From assembly GCA_963702235.1 (NCBI GenBank), contig CAVPBZ010000016.1:62001-126000 (forward strand): a stretch of DNA of 64,000 bases. Reading direction: 5' to 3'. Positions 7,918 through 18,349 of the stretch are shown in pieces. The notes beneath the pieces were generated by a model that worked only from the letters and a program-made list of their open reading frames with translations, made no database searches and was not told where the DNA came from. The DNA comes from PALSA-505 sp963702235. GTDB taxonomy: Bacteria; Actinomycetota; Actinomycetes; Streptosporangiales; Streptosporangiaceae. Numbering within the stretch: position 1 is the first letter of the stretch; each line of letters begins with the position of its first letter. The translations under genes and the position numbers were made by a program.

Positions 7918-7923
7918 CCCGGC

Positions 7924-8699
7924 GTGATCGACGAGCCGACGCGACGGCTGGACCAGCCCGGCGACCTCGCCGTCGTGCTGCGCGTGCTCTACCTCGTCTA
8001 CACGGCCGGCCACGCGGGCCGGGTCGACCTGGCCGGCGAGGCGATCCGGCTCGCCCGCCAGCTCACCCTCGCCACCGAGGAACCGGAGGCGCGCGGGCTG
8101 CTCGCGCTGATGCTCCTCAACCACGCCCGCCTCCCGGCGCGACTGGACCCCGAGGCCGGATCGTCACGCTCGACCGGCAGGACCGCGGCCTGTGGGACAC
8201 CCGCGAGATCGCCGAGGGCGTGCGCGTCCTGCAGTCGGCGCTCGCCATGCAGACGGAGAAACGGCGCCCGGGCCGCTACCAGGTCGAGGCCGCCATCGCC
8301 GCCCTGCACGACGACGCGGCAAGCGCCGAGGAGACCGACTGACCGCAGATCCTCGCCTGGTACGACGACCTCGTCGCCCTCACCGACGACCCGGTGCGCC
8401 AGGACCCCGCCGCGGTGCTCGGCCGCGCGATCGCGGTCGGCCACGTTCTCGGCGCCGCCGCCGGGCTGCGCGAGACCGACCGGCTGCGTGACGTGATCGG
8501 CGAGCGGCACCGCTGGCACGCCGTCCGCGGCCACCTGCACGAGCTCGACGGCAATCTCCCTGCCGCCGCCACGGCGTACGCCGAGGCCGCCCGCCGGGCC
8601 ACGAACGTCGCCGAGCGCGACCACCTGGTCCGCCAGGCCGCCCGCGCGCGGGCCGCCGAGCCAGGTAGGAACAGTCGTCTCACGGAGCGTCCTCTATAG
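7924..8699 (+). pseudogene. ECF42-type sigma factor, only the C-terminal extension left
   Basis: Three in-line pieces make the C-terminal (DUF6596/TPR-like) extension of ECF42 sigma factors: VVLRVLYLVYTAGHAGRVDL to ARGLLALMLLNHARLPARLD; after a one-base loss near 8155, IVTLDRQDRGLWDTREIAEG to AIAALHDDAASAEETD; and after TGA at 8340-8342, where the family has Trp (TGG), PQILAWYDDLVALTDD to the stop at 8697. The sigma2 and sigma4 domains that bind core polymerase and promoter DNA are absent upstream. Decay is thus threefold: N-terminal deletion, frameshift and nonsense. It belonged with the YCII gene, itself frameshifted. Confidence 0.82.
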
Positions 8700-8774
8700 G
8701 CTCGCGTACCCTTTTCAGGTCAAGTGGTCATGGTGCTACTTTCTGCTCGAAGAATGGATCCTGCTAATCGCAGC

Positions 8775-8793
8775 CGAGCCGCTGGCTCGTTTT
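8775..8793 (+). terminator. Short intrinsic terminator
   Basis: CGAGCC, loop GCT, GGCTCG, then TTTT: a 6-bp GC stem with a 3-nt loop followed by a T-run. It lies in the 340-bp gap after the ECF42 remnant. The rest of 8700-9041 holds GC-rich direct repeats (GGCCGGGCGGCCCC twice, near 8832 and 8860) and no gene I would support. Confidence 0.6.
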
Positions 8794-9041
8794 CTAGCGT
8801 GAGCCCCGGCCGGAGCGTGGCGGCAGGGGCCGGGCGGCCCCGGCCAGCGCACCTGGTGTTGGCCGGGCGGCCCCAAGGGGTCCTCTGCGAGGCGGAGGCT
8901 GGTGCGCCCGTCCGAGCCGGGTCTACGATCTTTAAACCGCAGTGGTCTCGAGCTTTGCGTCGCCCCGTCGGCAAGAGCCGCCGGGCGTAACAGGGGCTGG
9001 CGGGTGATCTTTTCGCCTGTTCCACCCGAGGGGGAGTCTCG

Positions 9042-9365
9042 ATGACGCTCTACATGTACCAAGCCTCCTATACCGCAAAGTCGATGGCGGCTCAGCTCAA
9101 GGAGCCGCAAGACCCCGTGGAAACGATCAGGCCGACACTGGAGGACCTGGGAGCCAAGATCGTGGTGGCTGGCTTTCCGTTCGGCGAGTATGACGTGCTC
9201 GTCGTGTATGAGGCACCCGATGACATGACCGCTGCCAGCGTCGCGATGGCAGTTTCCGCCGCGGGCGAGGTCAAGTCGGCCAAGACCACGCGGCTGCTCA
9301 GCGGGCAGGAATGGACCGAGTCTTTGCGCAAACGCAGGATTGTCACTACCCGGAAAGTGCCCTAA
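9042..9365 (+). CDS. GYD-domain protein
   Basis: 107 aa. MTLYMYQASYTAKSMAAQLK, then RPTLEDLGAKIVVAGFPFGE, YDVLVVYEAPDDMTAASVAM and the C-terminal VKSAKTTRLLSGQEW reproduce the GYD family, small ferredoxin-like alpha/beta proteins of unknown biochemical function. The GYD signature is here GEYDVLVV. RBS GGGGGAG precedes the ATG by 7 nt. No signal peptide. Monocistronic: it is convergent with the DUF3237 gene at 9395. Confidence 0.85.
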   Translation: MTLYMYQASYTAKSMAAQLKEPQDPVETIRPTLEDLGAKIVVAGFPFGEYDVLVVYEAPDDMTAASVAMAVSAAGEVKSAKTTRLLSGQEWTESLRKRRIVTTRKVP

Positions 9366-9394
9366 CCGCCGGAGAAGCGCACGGCGAACGTCCG

Positions 9395-9823
9395 CTAGCG
9401 AACCTCATACCACTCATAGTCAACCGACAGGTCCTCGTTGATCGTGCCCTTGCCCACTGCCTGAATCCGGTTGAGCCAGGCGTAACGCTCGTCACCGGTC
9501 TCAAAGCGAGGCGCGACGTAGCACGTCAACGGGGGCCGCAGGCCATTCGATCCGTCCAGACGGCCGTGGTACTGCACGAAGATGGTTGCGCCGTCATCGG
9601 TGCGAAGTGTCTCACGAACGTCAAGCGTTCCCGTGCCCTCGGGGCCGATCAGTATCCAGTCGCCAGTAGTTCTTCCTTCCATCTGCCCGCGCAGGCGGTC
9701 GCCTTGGACCTGGACGTTTGTGCAATCGACGATCAGTCGTTTTCCGGCCGGGCCTGTACCGACCTCGATCGCCGGCTTGCCCTGAAGCCGCATCGTGCAC
9801 AGCGGCACCAGTTCGATCGCCAT
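9395..9823 (-). CDS. DUF3237 domain protein
   Basis: 142 aa. Strands LVPLCTMRLQGKPAIEVGTG, GKRLIVDCTNVQVQGDRLRG, GDWILIGPEGTGTLDVRETL, YHGRLDGSN and YVAPRFETGDERYAWLNRIQ are the successive strands of the DUF3237 beta-barrel, present at full length. Function in the family is unknown; members occur as single genes in many soil bacteria. Start ATG 9823 is preceded by a purine-rich AAGGAAGGG on the minus strand. Convergent with the GYD gene, 29 bp apart. Confidence 0.85.
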   Translation of the reverse strand: MAIELVPLCTMRLQGKPAIEVGTGPAGKRLIVDCTNVQVQGDRLRGQMEGRTTGDWILIGPEGTGTLDVRETLRTDDGATIFVQYHGRLDGSNGLRPPLTCYVAPRFETGDERYAWLNRIQAVGKGTINEDLSVDYEWYEVR

Positions 9824-9949
9824 GATTCACCCTTCCTTTCGATGACCGGGAGCTCAATCCACGCTCGCGTAAAAGCCCGGCGCTGTCTTCACCGCAGGCG
9901 CCCAGCCTTGCTACCGGCTAGTCGGGGCCTGTAGCCAATCGCCTCGCCT

Positions 9950-10885
9950 TTATCCGCAGGACTGGTCGGCCTGGCCGTTTTCCGATCCGGCCTGCAGTCG
10001 GTTCTCCGGCCCGCTCTGCCGGCCGCCGGCCTGGTCCGGGTGGCCGATGAAGTCGAGCAGTGCGTGGTTGACCTCGTCGGCGTGGGTCCAGATGATCGCG
10101 TGCGGCCCGCCTGCGATGACGACAGAGCGGGCGCTGTTCAGTAGCGCGGGAAGCCTCCGGCTGGTGGCCTCGTAGGGCAGAATCCGGTCCTGGTCGCCGT
10201 GGATGACCAGGACGGGGATGCTGATCGCGGCGAGATCGCCGCGGAAGTCTTCCCGGCAGGCGGTGACGCAGCCGAGGGCGGCGTGGGCGGATGCGGAGAT
10301 GGCCACGTAGAAGCTGTTCTGCCAGGCCTGGTCGCTGACCCGGCTGCCGCCCAGGAGATCGACGTTGTATGAGTCGTCCATGAAGTCTTTCATCGCCGCC
10401 GGCCGGTCGGCGGCGATACGCACAGTGAAGGCGTCGAAAACGCTCCGGTCAATACCGTCACGATTGTCGCCCGTCTTGACCAGGAACGGCAGCAGCGGCG
10501 CCACCAGCACCGCCGCCCTGACCCGCCCCGGGCCGTGAACGGCCAGGTAGCGGGTCACCTCACCGGTGCCCATGGCGAACCCGGCCAGCACCGCCCCGCG
10601 CAGGTCAAGCCTGCTGAGCAGGACGTGAAGATCGGCGGCCAGCGTGTCGAAGTCGTATCCGGTGCTCGGCCGGCTCGAGGCGCCAAAGCCCCGCCGGTCG
10701 TAGCTGATCACCCGGTGCCCGGCGGCCAGCAGGGCGGCCTCCTGCTTTTCCCATGAGTGCCCGTTCTGCGCGTACCCGTGCACCAGCACGAGAGGAGGAC
10801 CGGACCCGTGGTCCTCGTAGTAGATCCGGATGGCGGCTGAATTCTCCCGCCCGACAGCGACAAAAGGCATCGCGATCCTCGTCAA
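9950..10885 (-). CDS. Haloperoxidase-like alpha/beta hydrolase with Ala at the nucleophile
   Basis: 311 aa. The oxyanion region PPLVLVHGYAQNGHSWEKQE, SYDRRGFGASSRP, cap region, acid strand VLVIHGDQDRILPYE and histidine loop VVIAGGPHAIIWTH are as in non-heme chloroperoxidase/esterase homologues, where the elbow is GFSMG. Here it reads AGFAMGTGE: residue 104 is Ala (codon at 10574-10576), so the catalytic Ser is missing. The rest of the fold is intact, suggesting either recent inactivation or a non-hydrolytic role. A shorter start (residue 6 Met) is possible. The C-terminal 25 residues are an unstructured Gly/Gln/Asn-rich tail. Confidence 0.85.
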   Translation of the reverse strand: MTRIAMPFVAVGRENSAAIRIYYEDHGSGPPLVLVHGYAQNGHSWEKQEAALLAAGHRVISYDRRGFGASSRPSTGYDFDTLAADLHVLLSRLDLRGAVLAGFAMGTGEVTRYLAVHGPGRVRAAVLVAPLLPFLVKTGDNRDGIDRSVFDAFTVRIAADRPAAMKDFMDDSYNVDLLGGSRVSDQAWQNSFYVAISASAHAALGCVTACREDFRGDLAAISIPVLVIHGDQDRILPYEATSRRLPALLNSARSVVIAGGPHAIIWTHADEVNHALLDFIGHPDQAGGRQSGPENRLQAGSENGQADQSCG

Positions 10886-11058
10886 TCAGCACTCGCAGCG
10901 GTAGGCCCTGCACAGTCATCACTGTGGCTCCGGCCAGGCACCCGCGGGTATCCGCAGGGTGACTGCACTTTCTGCTCGCGGCTGGCATGCCCGGGCCGCG
11001 ATCGCTGTTGACCCCGGAGAGGGCGTTAACGCGACGCCCTGGCGGAGAGGACAGGCAG

Positions 11059-13919
11059 ATGCCAGGCCCCGGTGTTCTCCCTGCACAGCAGCCCGCCCGC
11101 TTCATCGGCCGGGAAGCCGAGCTGGCCAGGCTGCGCGGACTGGTGGATCCGGTCCCTCCGGGAGGCCAGGTGCTGGTGGTCACCGGTGAGGCAGGCATGG
11201 GCAAGACCGTGCTGCTGGCCGACGCCGCCGAACGGGCACGGTCGGCGGGCATGCGGGTGCTGTCCGTCACCGGCCGCGAATCGGAGTCGAAACTCGCGTT
11301 CGCCGGGCTGCATCAGCTGCTACGGCCGGTGCTGCCCGGCATCGCTGGCCTTCCCGGCCGGCAGGCCCAGGCGCTGCTGGGCGCGCTGGGACTCGCTCCC
11401 GAGCCGGCTGCTCCCGAGCCGGCTGCTCCCAGCCGGCTGCTCCCGACCCGCTGCTGACCAGGGTCGCCGTGCTCACCGTGCTGTCGGATTTTTCCGAACG
11501 CGCCCCGCTTCTGGTCGTCGTGGACGACGCGCACTGGCTGGACCGAAGCTCGCTTGACGTCCTGGGCTTCGTCGGTAGCCGGCTGGAGGCGGAGCGGGTC
11601 GTGCTGCTCGTGGGTGCCCGCGGCCAGGCGCCGCCCTCCGGCTTTGAACGCGGATTCCCGGAGCTGCAACTGGAGCCGCTGTCAGCGGCGGACGCCGGGC
11701 GGCTGCTGGACGCGCAGCCCCGGCCGCCGCGCGGCCGGGTACGGGCACAGGTGCTCGCCCAGGCCGCGGGCAATCCGATGGCGCTGATCGAGCTGGCGAA
11801 GGTCATCGCCGCCGATCCCGCCGCCAGCCGCCGGTGGGCCGCCGAGCCGCTGCCGCCAGGTGACCGGCTGACCGCCGAGATCATCGCCAGCTTCGCCGCC
11901 CTGCCCGAGCCGGCGCGAGCCGCGCTGCTGCTGGCGGCGGTGGCCGACGGCCCGGACCTCAGCGAAGCAGCCAGCCACGGTGCCGGTCCCGACGCGCAGA
12001 CCCTCGCGTCGGCCGAGCAACTGGGCCTGGTCAAGATAGACCGCACCGGCCTGCACTTCAACCACCCCCTCGTCCGCTCCGCCATCTACCACTCCGCGCC
12101 CTTCGCCCAGCGGGCAGCGGCGCACCGCCAGCTCGCCGCGGCCCTGGCGGACGAGCCGGACCGGCGCGCCTGGCACCTGGCGGCCGCGGCTCTGCGGCCG
12201 GACGAGGAGGTGGCTTCGCTGCTGGAGGCTACGGCCACTCAGGCGCAGCGCCGCGGCGGTGCCGCCGGCGCGGCACTGGCGCTGGAACGCGCGGCCGAGC
12301 TCAGCCCCGACCCCGGCGACCAGGCCCGGCGGCTGGTGGCCGCCGCGTCGGCCGCCGTTCCGACCGGCCAGGCGGACTGGGTGCAGGATCTCGCCGCCCG
12401 CGCCCTGGCGGTCACCACGGACCCGGAACTGCGGCTGACCGCCCGCCACGACGCCGCGTGGACGCTGGCCTGGTCAGGGCGGCGCACCGCCGCGCTGTCC
12501 GCGCTGATCTCCGTCGCCGAAGAGGCATCGGCTGACCGGCCGGCCCTCGCCTGGGACGCGCTCGGCAGTGCCGCCACCGTCGCCTACCAGTCCGGCATGC
12601 CCGCCAGCCGCGAGGCCGTCACCCGCACCCTCGGCCTGCTGGAACGCCAGGGTCCGCCGCCCCCCGGCCGGGATCCGCGCATCGATGTCAACGCGCTGAG
12701 ACTGTGGATCCGCGCCAGCGCCGACCCGGCCGGCAGCAGAAACCAGCTCCTCCCCTACCTGCACGAGATCGCCGCCTCGCCCCTGGAAGAACCGGCCCTG
12801 TGGGGAACAGGCTCCGCCGCGTGGATCCTGGACGAATCCGGCCTGGCGGTCCGCTGGCTGGAAGACGCTCTGCAGCGGCTCCGGGCTCCCGGCGTGCGGG
12901 GCACCAGCGGCCCAGGACTGACGGTGCTGGGGTGGGCCTACATCGACACCGGCCGCTGGGACGAGGCGCTGGAGGTTGCCGCCGAGGCCGCCGGCATGGC
13001 CGAGGCCAGCCACATGGACCTCGTCGCCGCGTCCGCCGATTTGATCACGGCCACTGTCCTGGCCCTGCGCGCCGACTCCGCCGCGGCCCGCCGCCACGCC
13101 GCCAGGGCGCTCGCCACCGTCAACCCGGCCGAATGCGGGCTGATCGCCGCCCGGGCCCGGCGGGCCCTCGGCGTCGCCGCCCTCGCCGACGGCAGCTACC
13201 TCCAGGCGTTCACCCAGCTCCGCGGGCTGTTCAGCGAGGACGGCACGCCGCTGCACAACTACGCCTCCTACCTGGGCGTGGCCGATCTCGCCGCCGCGGC
13301 GGTCCGCGCCGGCCTGCGGCTGGAAGGATGCGACGTCATCGAGCGCGCGCTCAGCCATCTCCACGGAACGGCTTCGCCGCGGCTCGGGCAGCTCATCGCC
13401 CGGGCCCGCGGCCTGCTCGCCGACCCAGCCAACTCAGAAGCCCATTTCGGTCAGCCGCTCGCCGGTCCCGCCGGGGACCAGTGGCCGTTCGAGCGGGCCC
13501 AGCTCCGGCTCGACTACGGCGAATGGCTGCGCCGCCGCCGCCGGATCAACGACGCCAAGCCCGTCCTGACACACGCCCTGGGCACCTTCCAGCGACTCGG
13601 CGCCCGGTCCTCGGCGCAACGCGCCCAGGCAGAGCTGCGAGCGTGCGGAGTGGCGGTCACCGCCACGGCCGCCGGCCGCGACGCGCTGGCGGACCTCACC
13701 CCGCAGCAGCGCCAGATCGTCCGCCTGGCCAGCGGCGGCCTGACCAACCGCCAGATCGGCGACCGGCTCTTCCTCTCCCCGCGCACGGTCAGCTCGCACC
13801 TGTACCGGTCCTATCCCAAGCTCGGGGTAGCCGGCCGCAACCAGCTACGCGACGTGATCGCCCGCGCCAGCACGCCAGCGCCAGCACACGAAAACACCGC
13901 GGGGGAGACGCTTCCTTAG
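11059..13919 (+). pseudogene. LAL-type LuxR regulator, one base missing in a 15-nt repeat
   Basis: Large ATP-binding LuxR regulator, about 953 aa if one base is restored. ATG 11059 has RBS GGAGAGG. Walker A TGEAGMGKT at residues 42-50; Walker B LLVVVDDAHWLD; a long TPR-like middle; C-terminal LuxR HTH LTPQQRQIVRLASGGLTNRQ to SPRTVSSHLYRSYPKLGVAG. The frame breaks at 11401-11444, where a 15-mer GAGCCGGCTGCTCCC occurs twice and a third copy lacks its first G. Adding that G gives EPAAPDPLLTRVAVLTVL, joining both halves seamlessly. As read, the first half stops at 11457. Either phase-variable, decayed or a sequencing error. Confidence 0.85.
11401..11444. repeat. Tandem 15-mer, third copy short by one
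   Basis: GAGCCGGCTGCTCCC at 11401-11415 and 11416-11430, then AGCCGGCTGCTCCC at 11431-11444. The missing G changes the reading frame of the LAL regulator. In-frame copy number would only add or remove five residues (EPAAP). Confidence 0.95.
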
Positions 13920-13958
13920 GTCTTTCTCTGCCCAGAACGGGCCCGCGCGTCCGCAGCC

Positions 13959-15233
13959 TCACGGTCCAGGACTACGGGCAGTCCTGCGGAAGATCAGGCT
14001 GCCCGCCGCCACCGCGACGAGAATGGCGATCACTGTGCAGTACGCCAGGGCGGTCCGGTGCAGCCCGAAATGCGTGACGGCCATCCCGGCGACCACCACG
14101 GGGATGCTGAACGCCAGGTAGGACGCGATGAAGTACGCCGCGACCAGGCCGGCCCGCTGGCCGGGCGCCGCCAGCGCGGTGATGGTGCGGAAGGCGCCCA
14201 GCATGGCCGTCCCGAAACCCGCGCCCGCCACCGCGGCGCCGGCGAGGAAGGCGGCAGCCGACGTCGTCTCGATCGCAGCGAGGGTGACCGCGACACCGGC
14301 GAGCAGGAGCAGGCACCCGGCCAGCATGGCCGCGGGCCCGCTGACGCCCCGGAACACGACCGGGTCCGCGGCGCCGATCCCGGCGACCAGGAAGATCACC
14401 AGGCCGCCCCACAGCGGGTCCGGCGAGGCCAGCACCTGCGTGGCCAGCGACGGCCCCAGGGACAGGTAGAACCCGCTGAGCATCCACACCGCGATCAGGC
14501 ACGGCAGGGCCATCGCGAACGTTCCCCGGGCCTGCCGCGGTACGGCTACCCGTGGCCGCAGCGCGGCCAGCACGCCGGGCCGGGGCGGCGCGGTCTCCGG
14601 CATCGCCAGCACCCCGATGGCGGCGGTCACGCTGGCGCCGAGCAGCAGCCACCAGACCAGATGGGTGGGCGCCGGCCCGTACCGGACCAGCGCGCTGGTG
14701 CCCAGCCCGCCGGTGCCCAGGCCCAGCAGGCTGGCGCCGGTGGTGACCACCGGTGCCCTTCCGCTGCCCTCGGGCTGCAGGTCGATCAGCGCCGCGCCGA
14801 GCGCGCTGCTTGCCGTGCCGACGGCGGCGCCGTGCAGTGCCCGGGCGGCGAACAGCAGCCCCACGCCGCGCGCCGCCAGGAACAACCCGCAGGCGCCCGC
14901 GGTCATCGCCAGGCCGGCCAGGATCAGCGGGCGGCGGCCCAGGTAATCCGACAGCGACCCGAAGACCAGCAGGGTGATCAGCAGGAAGAGCGCGTAGACG
15001 GCGAAGACCTCGGTCAGCGTGGCCGCGGAGAACCGCCACTGAGCCCGGTAGAGGCCATACAGCGGCGACGGTGCGGCCGCCGCGAAGAACAGCAGGAAGA
15101 ACACGCCGGCCACCAGCCAGAACGCGCCCGCCCGCGGCAGCGCCGGCCGGGCGGCTGAACGGCCCCGGCGTTTCCGCGGAAACGCCGGATCCTCCAGGGC
15201 ACTGATGCCCGCGAGATCTCGCGGCTCCTTCAT
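13959..15233 (-). CDS. MFS transporter (drug/proton antiporter type)
   Basis: 424 aa from ATG 15233 (RBS GGAGGG 8 nt upstream); the longer frame to 15314 lacks an RBS. Twelve hydrophobic segments can be counted, from AFWLVAGVFFLLFFAAAAPS to VIAILVAVAAGSLIF. The loop 2-3 signature SDYLGRRPLILAG is intact, and RALHGAAVGTASSALGAALI forms helix 4. No ABC or binding-protein partners, so it is a secondary transporter, probably an efflux pump. It is divergent from the LAL2 gene and convergent with LAL1, both of which could control it. The closest relative in view is the fragment at 1-186. Confidence 0.9.
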   Translation of the reverse strand: MKEPRDLAGISALEDPAFPRKRRGRSAARPALPRAGAFWLVAGVFFLLFFAAAAPSPLYGLYRAQWRFSAATLTEVFAVYALFLLITLLVFGSLSDYLGRRPLILAGLAMTAGACGLFLAARGVGLLFAARALHGAAVGTASSALGAALIDLQPEGSGRAPVVTTGASLLGLGTGGLGTSALVRYGPAPTHLVWWLLLGASVTAAIGVLAMPETAPPRPGVLAALRPRVAVPRQARGTFAMALPCLIAVWMLSGFYLSLGPSLATQVLASPDPLWGGLVIFLVAGIGAADPVVFRGVSGPAAMLAGCLLLLAGVAVTLAAIETTSAAAFLAGAAVAGAGFGTAMLGAFRTITALAAPGQRAGLVAAYFIASYLAFSIPVVVAGMAVTHFGLHRTALAYCTVIAILVAVAAGSLIFRRTARSPGP

Positions 15234-15328
15234 GTCGCGTCCCTCCGGCCGGATACCACCACCATGACGACGCCGGGACCTCGTAGGTATCCGCACCATG
15301 ACTGCACATCGCACGGCCGGAAGGCGAG

Positions 15329-18234
15329 ATGCTGGTCAGGGCCCGGGCAGGCTGGTTCGTAGAATGGCGCCGTGCGAATCGTCGCTCTTCAGCCGAACGG
15401 CAGGTAGTGGCTTCGCACGCGATCCGGGCGAGGCCGGCGGAGCCCAGCCAGCCGGCCCGCGGCCGCGACATCGAGCTCACGTCCATGGGCGAGCACCTCG
15501 ATCATCTCCTCTCCGGCGCCGGCACCGTCGTCTTGATCGAGGGCGGGGCCGGGATGGGCAGAGCCGGCTCCTGGGCGAGGTGGCGGCGATGGCGCGCCGC
15601 CTGTCGATCAGGGTCGGCGTGGGGGTGGCTGACCCCGGCGACAGCGTGGTCCAGATGTCCGCGCTGATGGAAGCCTTATTCGCTGGCCCTTCGCCGATCC
15701 TCAGCCGTGCTGGACTGCGTGCCGGGCATACCTCGCTAGAGCAGAGATACTGGCTGCTCCAGGACCTGGAGGCATTGCTCGAGCGGGCAGCCGTCGAGGC
15801 GCCGTTGCTGCTGTGTCTCGATGACCTGCAGTGGGCGGACAGCGGGACCGCGGCCGCGCTGCGAGCTCTGCCGGGCCGCCTGGCGACGGTGCCGGTGGCC
15901 TGGATCGTCGCCTACTGCCCCAGTCAGGGATCACCCGACGTCCGGAGCGCGATGGACCGGCTGGAGCGCGATGGCGCCGAGAAGATCGTTCTCGGTCCGC
16001 TTGACCAGGCAGGCGTGGCCCAGCTCGCGGCCGACGTCCTGCGGGCGAAGCCCGGTGATGCGCTGCTGAAGATGGCCGAACGCGCTGGCGGCAGCCCGTT
16101 CCTTCTGGTCGAGCTGCTGTCGGGCCTGCGCGAGGATGAGCTTGTCCGGGTTGAGTCGGGGCAAGCCGAGCTAGTGGAGTCACGGCTGCCGCACCGGGTC
16201 AGCGAGAGCATGCGCCGGCGGCTAGAGCGGATGTCCGATCCGGCGCGGCAGGTCGCGACGGTGGCCGCTGCCCTCGGCCGGAGGTTCTCGCTCAGTAACC
16301 TAGCGGCGATGCTGGATATCTCGCCGTCAGCGCTGCTGGTGCCGGTCGAGGAGCTGATTCACGCGGACCTGCTTGCCGAACGCGGGGACAAACTCTGTTT
16401 CGGGCACGACCTCATATTCGAAGCGGTCCGGGCCAGCGTGCCGCTGTCGGTGCGCCGGGCGCTGGACCGGCAGGCGGCGGCGGTGCTGCTAGCCGCGGGG
16501 GCGCTTCCCGTCGAGGTGGCGACGCAGCTGGCCGCGAGCGCCGAGCCGGGGGACGAGGTTGCCATCACGACCCTGCTGAAGGCGGCAGAGGCACTCGGCA
16601 CGACCGATCCGGGCGCCGCCGCCGACTTGAGCCAGCGCGCACTCGAGCTCGCACCCCGCCAGCATCCGCTGCGCGGGCCGCTGGTGGCCGAGACCGCGCT
16701 CTGGCTGCACGCCGCGGCTCGCGGGCAGGAGGCAAAGGCCTTCGCCGACACCGCGCTGCGTGACGTGCTTCCCGCTGCGCAGGAGGCGGAGGTCCGCCTC
16801 AGCATCGCGGGCATGTTCGCGATATCCCCCGATGTGCGTGCCGAAACCGGCCGTCAGGCCCTCGCGCTCCCGGGCCTGCCGGAAAATCTCCGGGCCCGGC
16901 ACCTGGCGTTCCTCTTTCACAATCTGGTGACCGCGGGCCGGGCCGACGAAGCGCGCGCCGTCCTCGCTGCGGCCACGACGGCCGTCCAGGAAAGCCACGA
17001 CACCGCCGGGCAGTTTGTCCTGGAGCTTGCCGAAGCAGGCCTGAAGTATGCCGACGGGCGTTTCGGGGCGGCGCTCGATCTGGTGGAGGCGGCGCTGCGG
17101 AGCAGCCTCGACGTCAGCGATGACACCCGCGTACATCTCACCCGTCAGTGGCGCTGTGACGTGCTCACCGCGCTCGACCGGCTCGATGAGTCACTGCAGA
17201 TGTCGACGGAGAACGTCACCGCTGCTCAGCGGGACCGGCAGGGCTGGGCCCTCGCCGTGTTCGAGACCGGGCGCGGGAGGCAGCTGCTCCAGATGGGCCG
17301 CCTCCCGGACGCTGCGGCCGTTCTTGAGGAACACTTCACCCCCGATGCCGCGCGCCAGGTCGTCAGCGTCCTGGACGCGGCCGGGGTTGCCGCTTTGGCG
17401 CGCGTGGCTCTGCACACCGGAGACCGGGGCCAGGCACGCCAGGCCGCGGAAATCGCTCGCGTGATGCTTGATCAGAGCGTCCCCAGTGTCCGCCGCCACG
17501 CGGCCTGGCTGCTCGCGCTGCAGGCAATCGCCGAGGGCGACCCGCCGGGCGCGCACCGGTGGCTCTGCGCCCTGGGCGAGGACGAGCGGATGTCGATCCT
17601 GCCCGTGTTCCCGATGGACGTCGCCGACGATGCCCGGCTGGTTCGCATCGCGCTCGCCGCGCAGGATCACGACCTCGCGGTTCATGCGGCCGCTTCGGCG
17701 CAGCGCCGTTCGGCTATCAATCCTGATGTCCGTTCCCTTGCCGCTGCCGCTGCGCACGCCGGCGGACTGCTACATGACAGCCAGCAAGGCCTCGCCCAAG
17801 CCGTGGAACTCTTCGAGGCAGGCCGTCGCCCGCTGGCGCTTGCCTCAGCGCTGGAGGACCTCGGTGTTATCACGGTCAAGAACGGCGACACCCAGCACGC
17901 GGTGGACGCGTTCGGCCGCGCCCTGGAGATCTATGCCCATGCGGGCGCGGCCTGGGACGCCGCCCGGGTCCGGGGCCGGCTGCGGGCACTGGGCGTGCGT
18001 CGCCGCCTGGTGTCGGCGCGGCGCCCTGGGCAGGGCTGGGCGGCGATGACCGACTCTGAGCTCGCCGTGGCGCGGCTGGTTGCCCAGGGACTGAGCAACC
18101 GCGAGGTGGCGGAGCGGCTGTTCGTCTCGCCGCACACCGTCAGCGGCCATCTTCGCCGTGTCTTCGCCAAGCTCGACGTGAATTCCCGGGTCGAACTGAG
18201 CCGCCTCGCCGGCCTGCACGACCCGACTCCCTGA
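15329..18234 (+). pseudogene. Second LAL regulator, frameshifted at the Walker A lysine
   Basis: About 968 aa if one base is restored. The first frame contains GRDIELTSMGEHLDHLLSGA and TVVLIEGGAGMGRAG, where the family has GMGKSRLL. Inserting one A at about 15560 turns GGC-AG-AGC into GGC-AAG-AGC, restores Lys and joins the downstream frame SRLLGEVAAMARRLSIRVGV. Walker B is LLLCLDDLQWAD; the C-terminal HTH is TDSELAVARLVAQGLSNREV to SPHTVSGHLRRVFAKLDVNS. The true start is uncertain (15329 ATG, or a GTG nearer 15406). The downstream frame alone has no strong start, so as sequenced no full protein is made. Confidence 0.82.
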
Positions 18235-18349
18235 ACCGCCGCCCGAAGCGGCATCCGCCGGCACATAGATATGACACGACCGTGCGTTGTGGGCCGGCGC
18301 GGTCACCGGGGACAGTGCGTGCAGTGCCCGACGATTCAAAAGGAGCCGC

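Noticed and set aside
8724..9025. Small ORFs on both strands in the 8700-9041 gap
   Set aside because: No RBS, Arg/Pro/Ala-rich, and the region contains a terminator and GC-rich repeats.
12704..14077. Long plus-strand open frame (457 codons) over the LAL gene and MFS end
   Set aside because: Arg/Pro/Gly-rich shadow of the LAL reading frame; no motif, no RBS.
13972..15486. 504-codon minus-strand frame
   Set aside because: Out-of-frame shadow of the MFS gene, which has clear transmembrane and GRRP motifs in its own frame.
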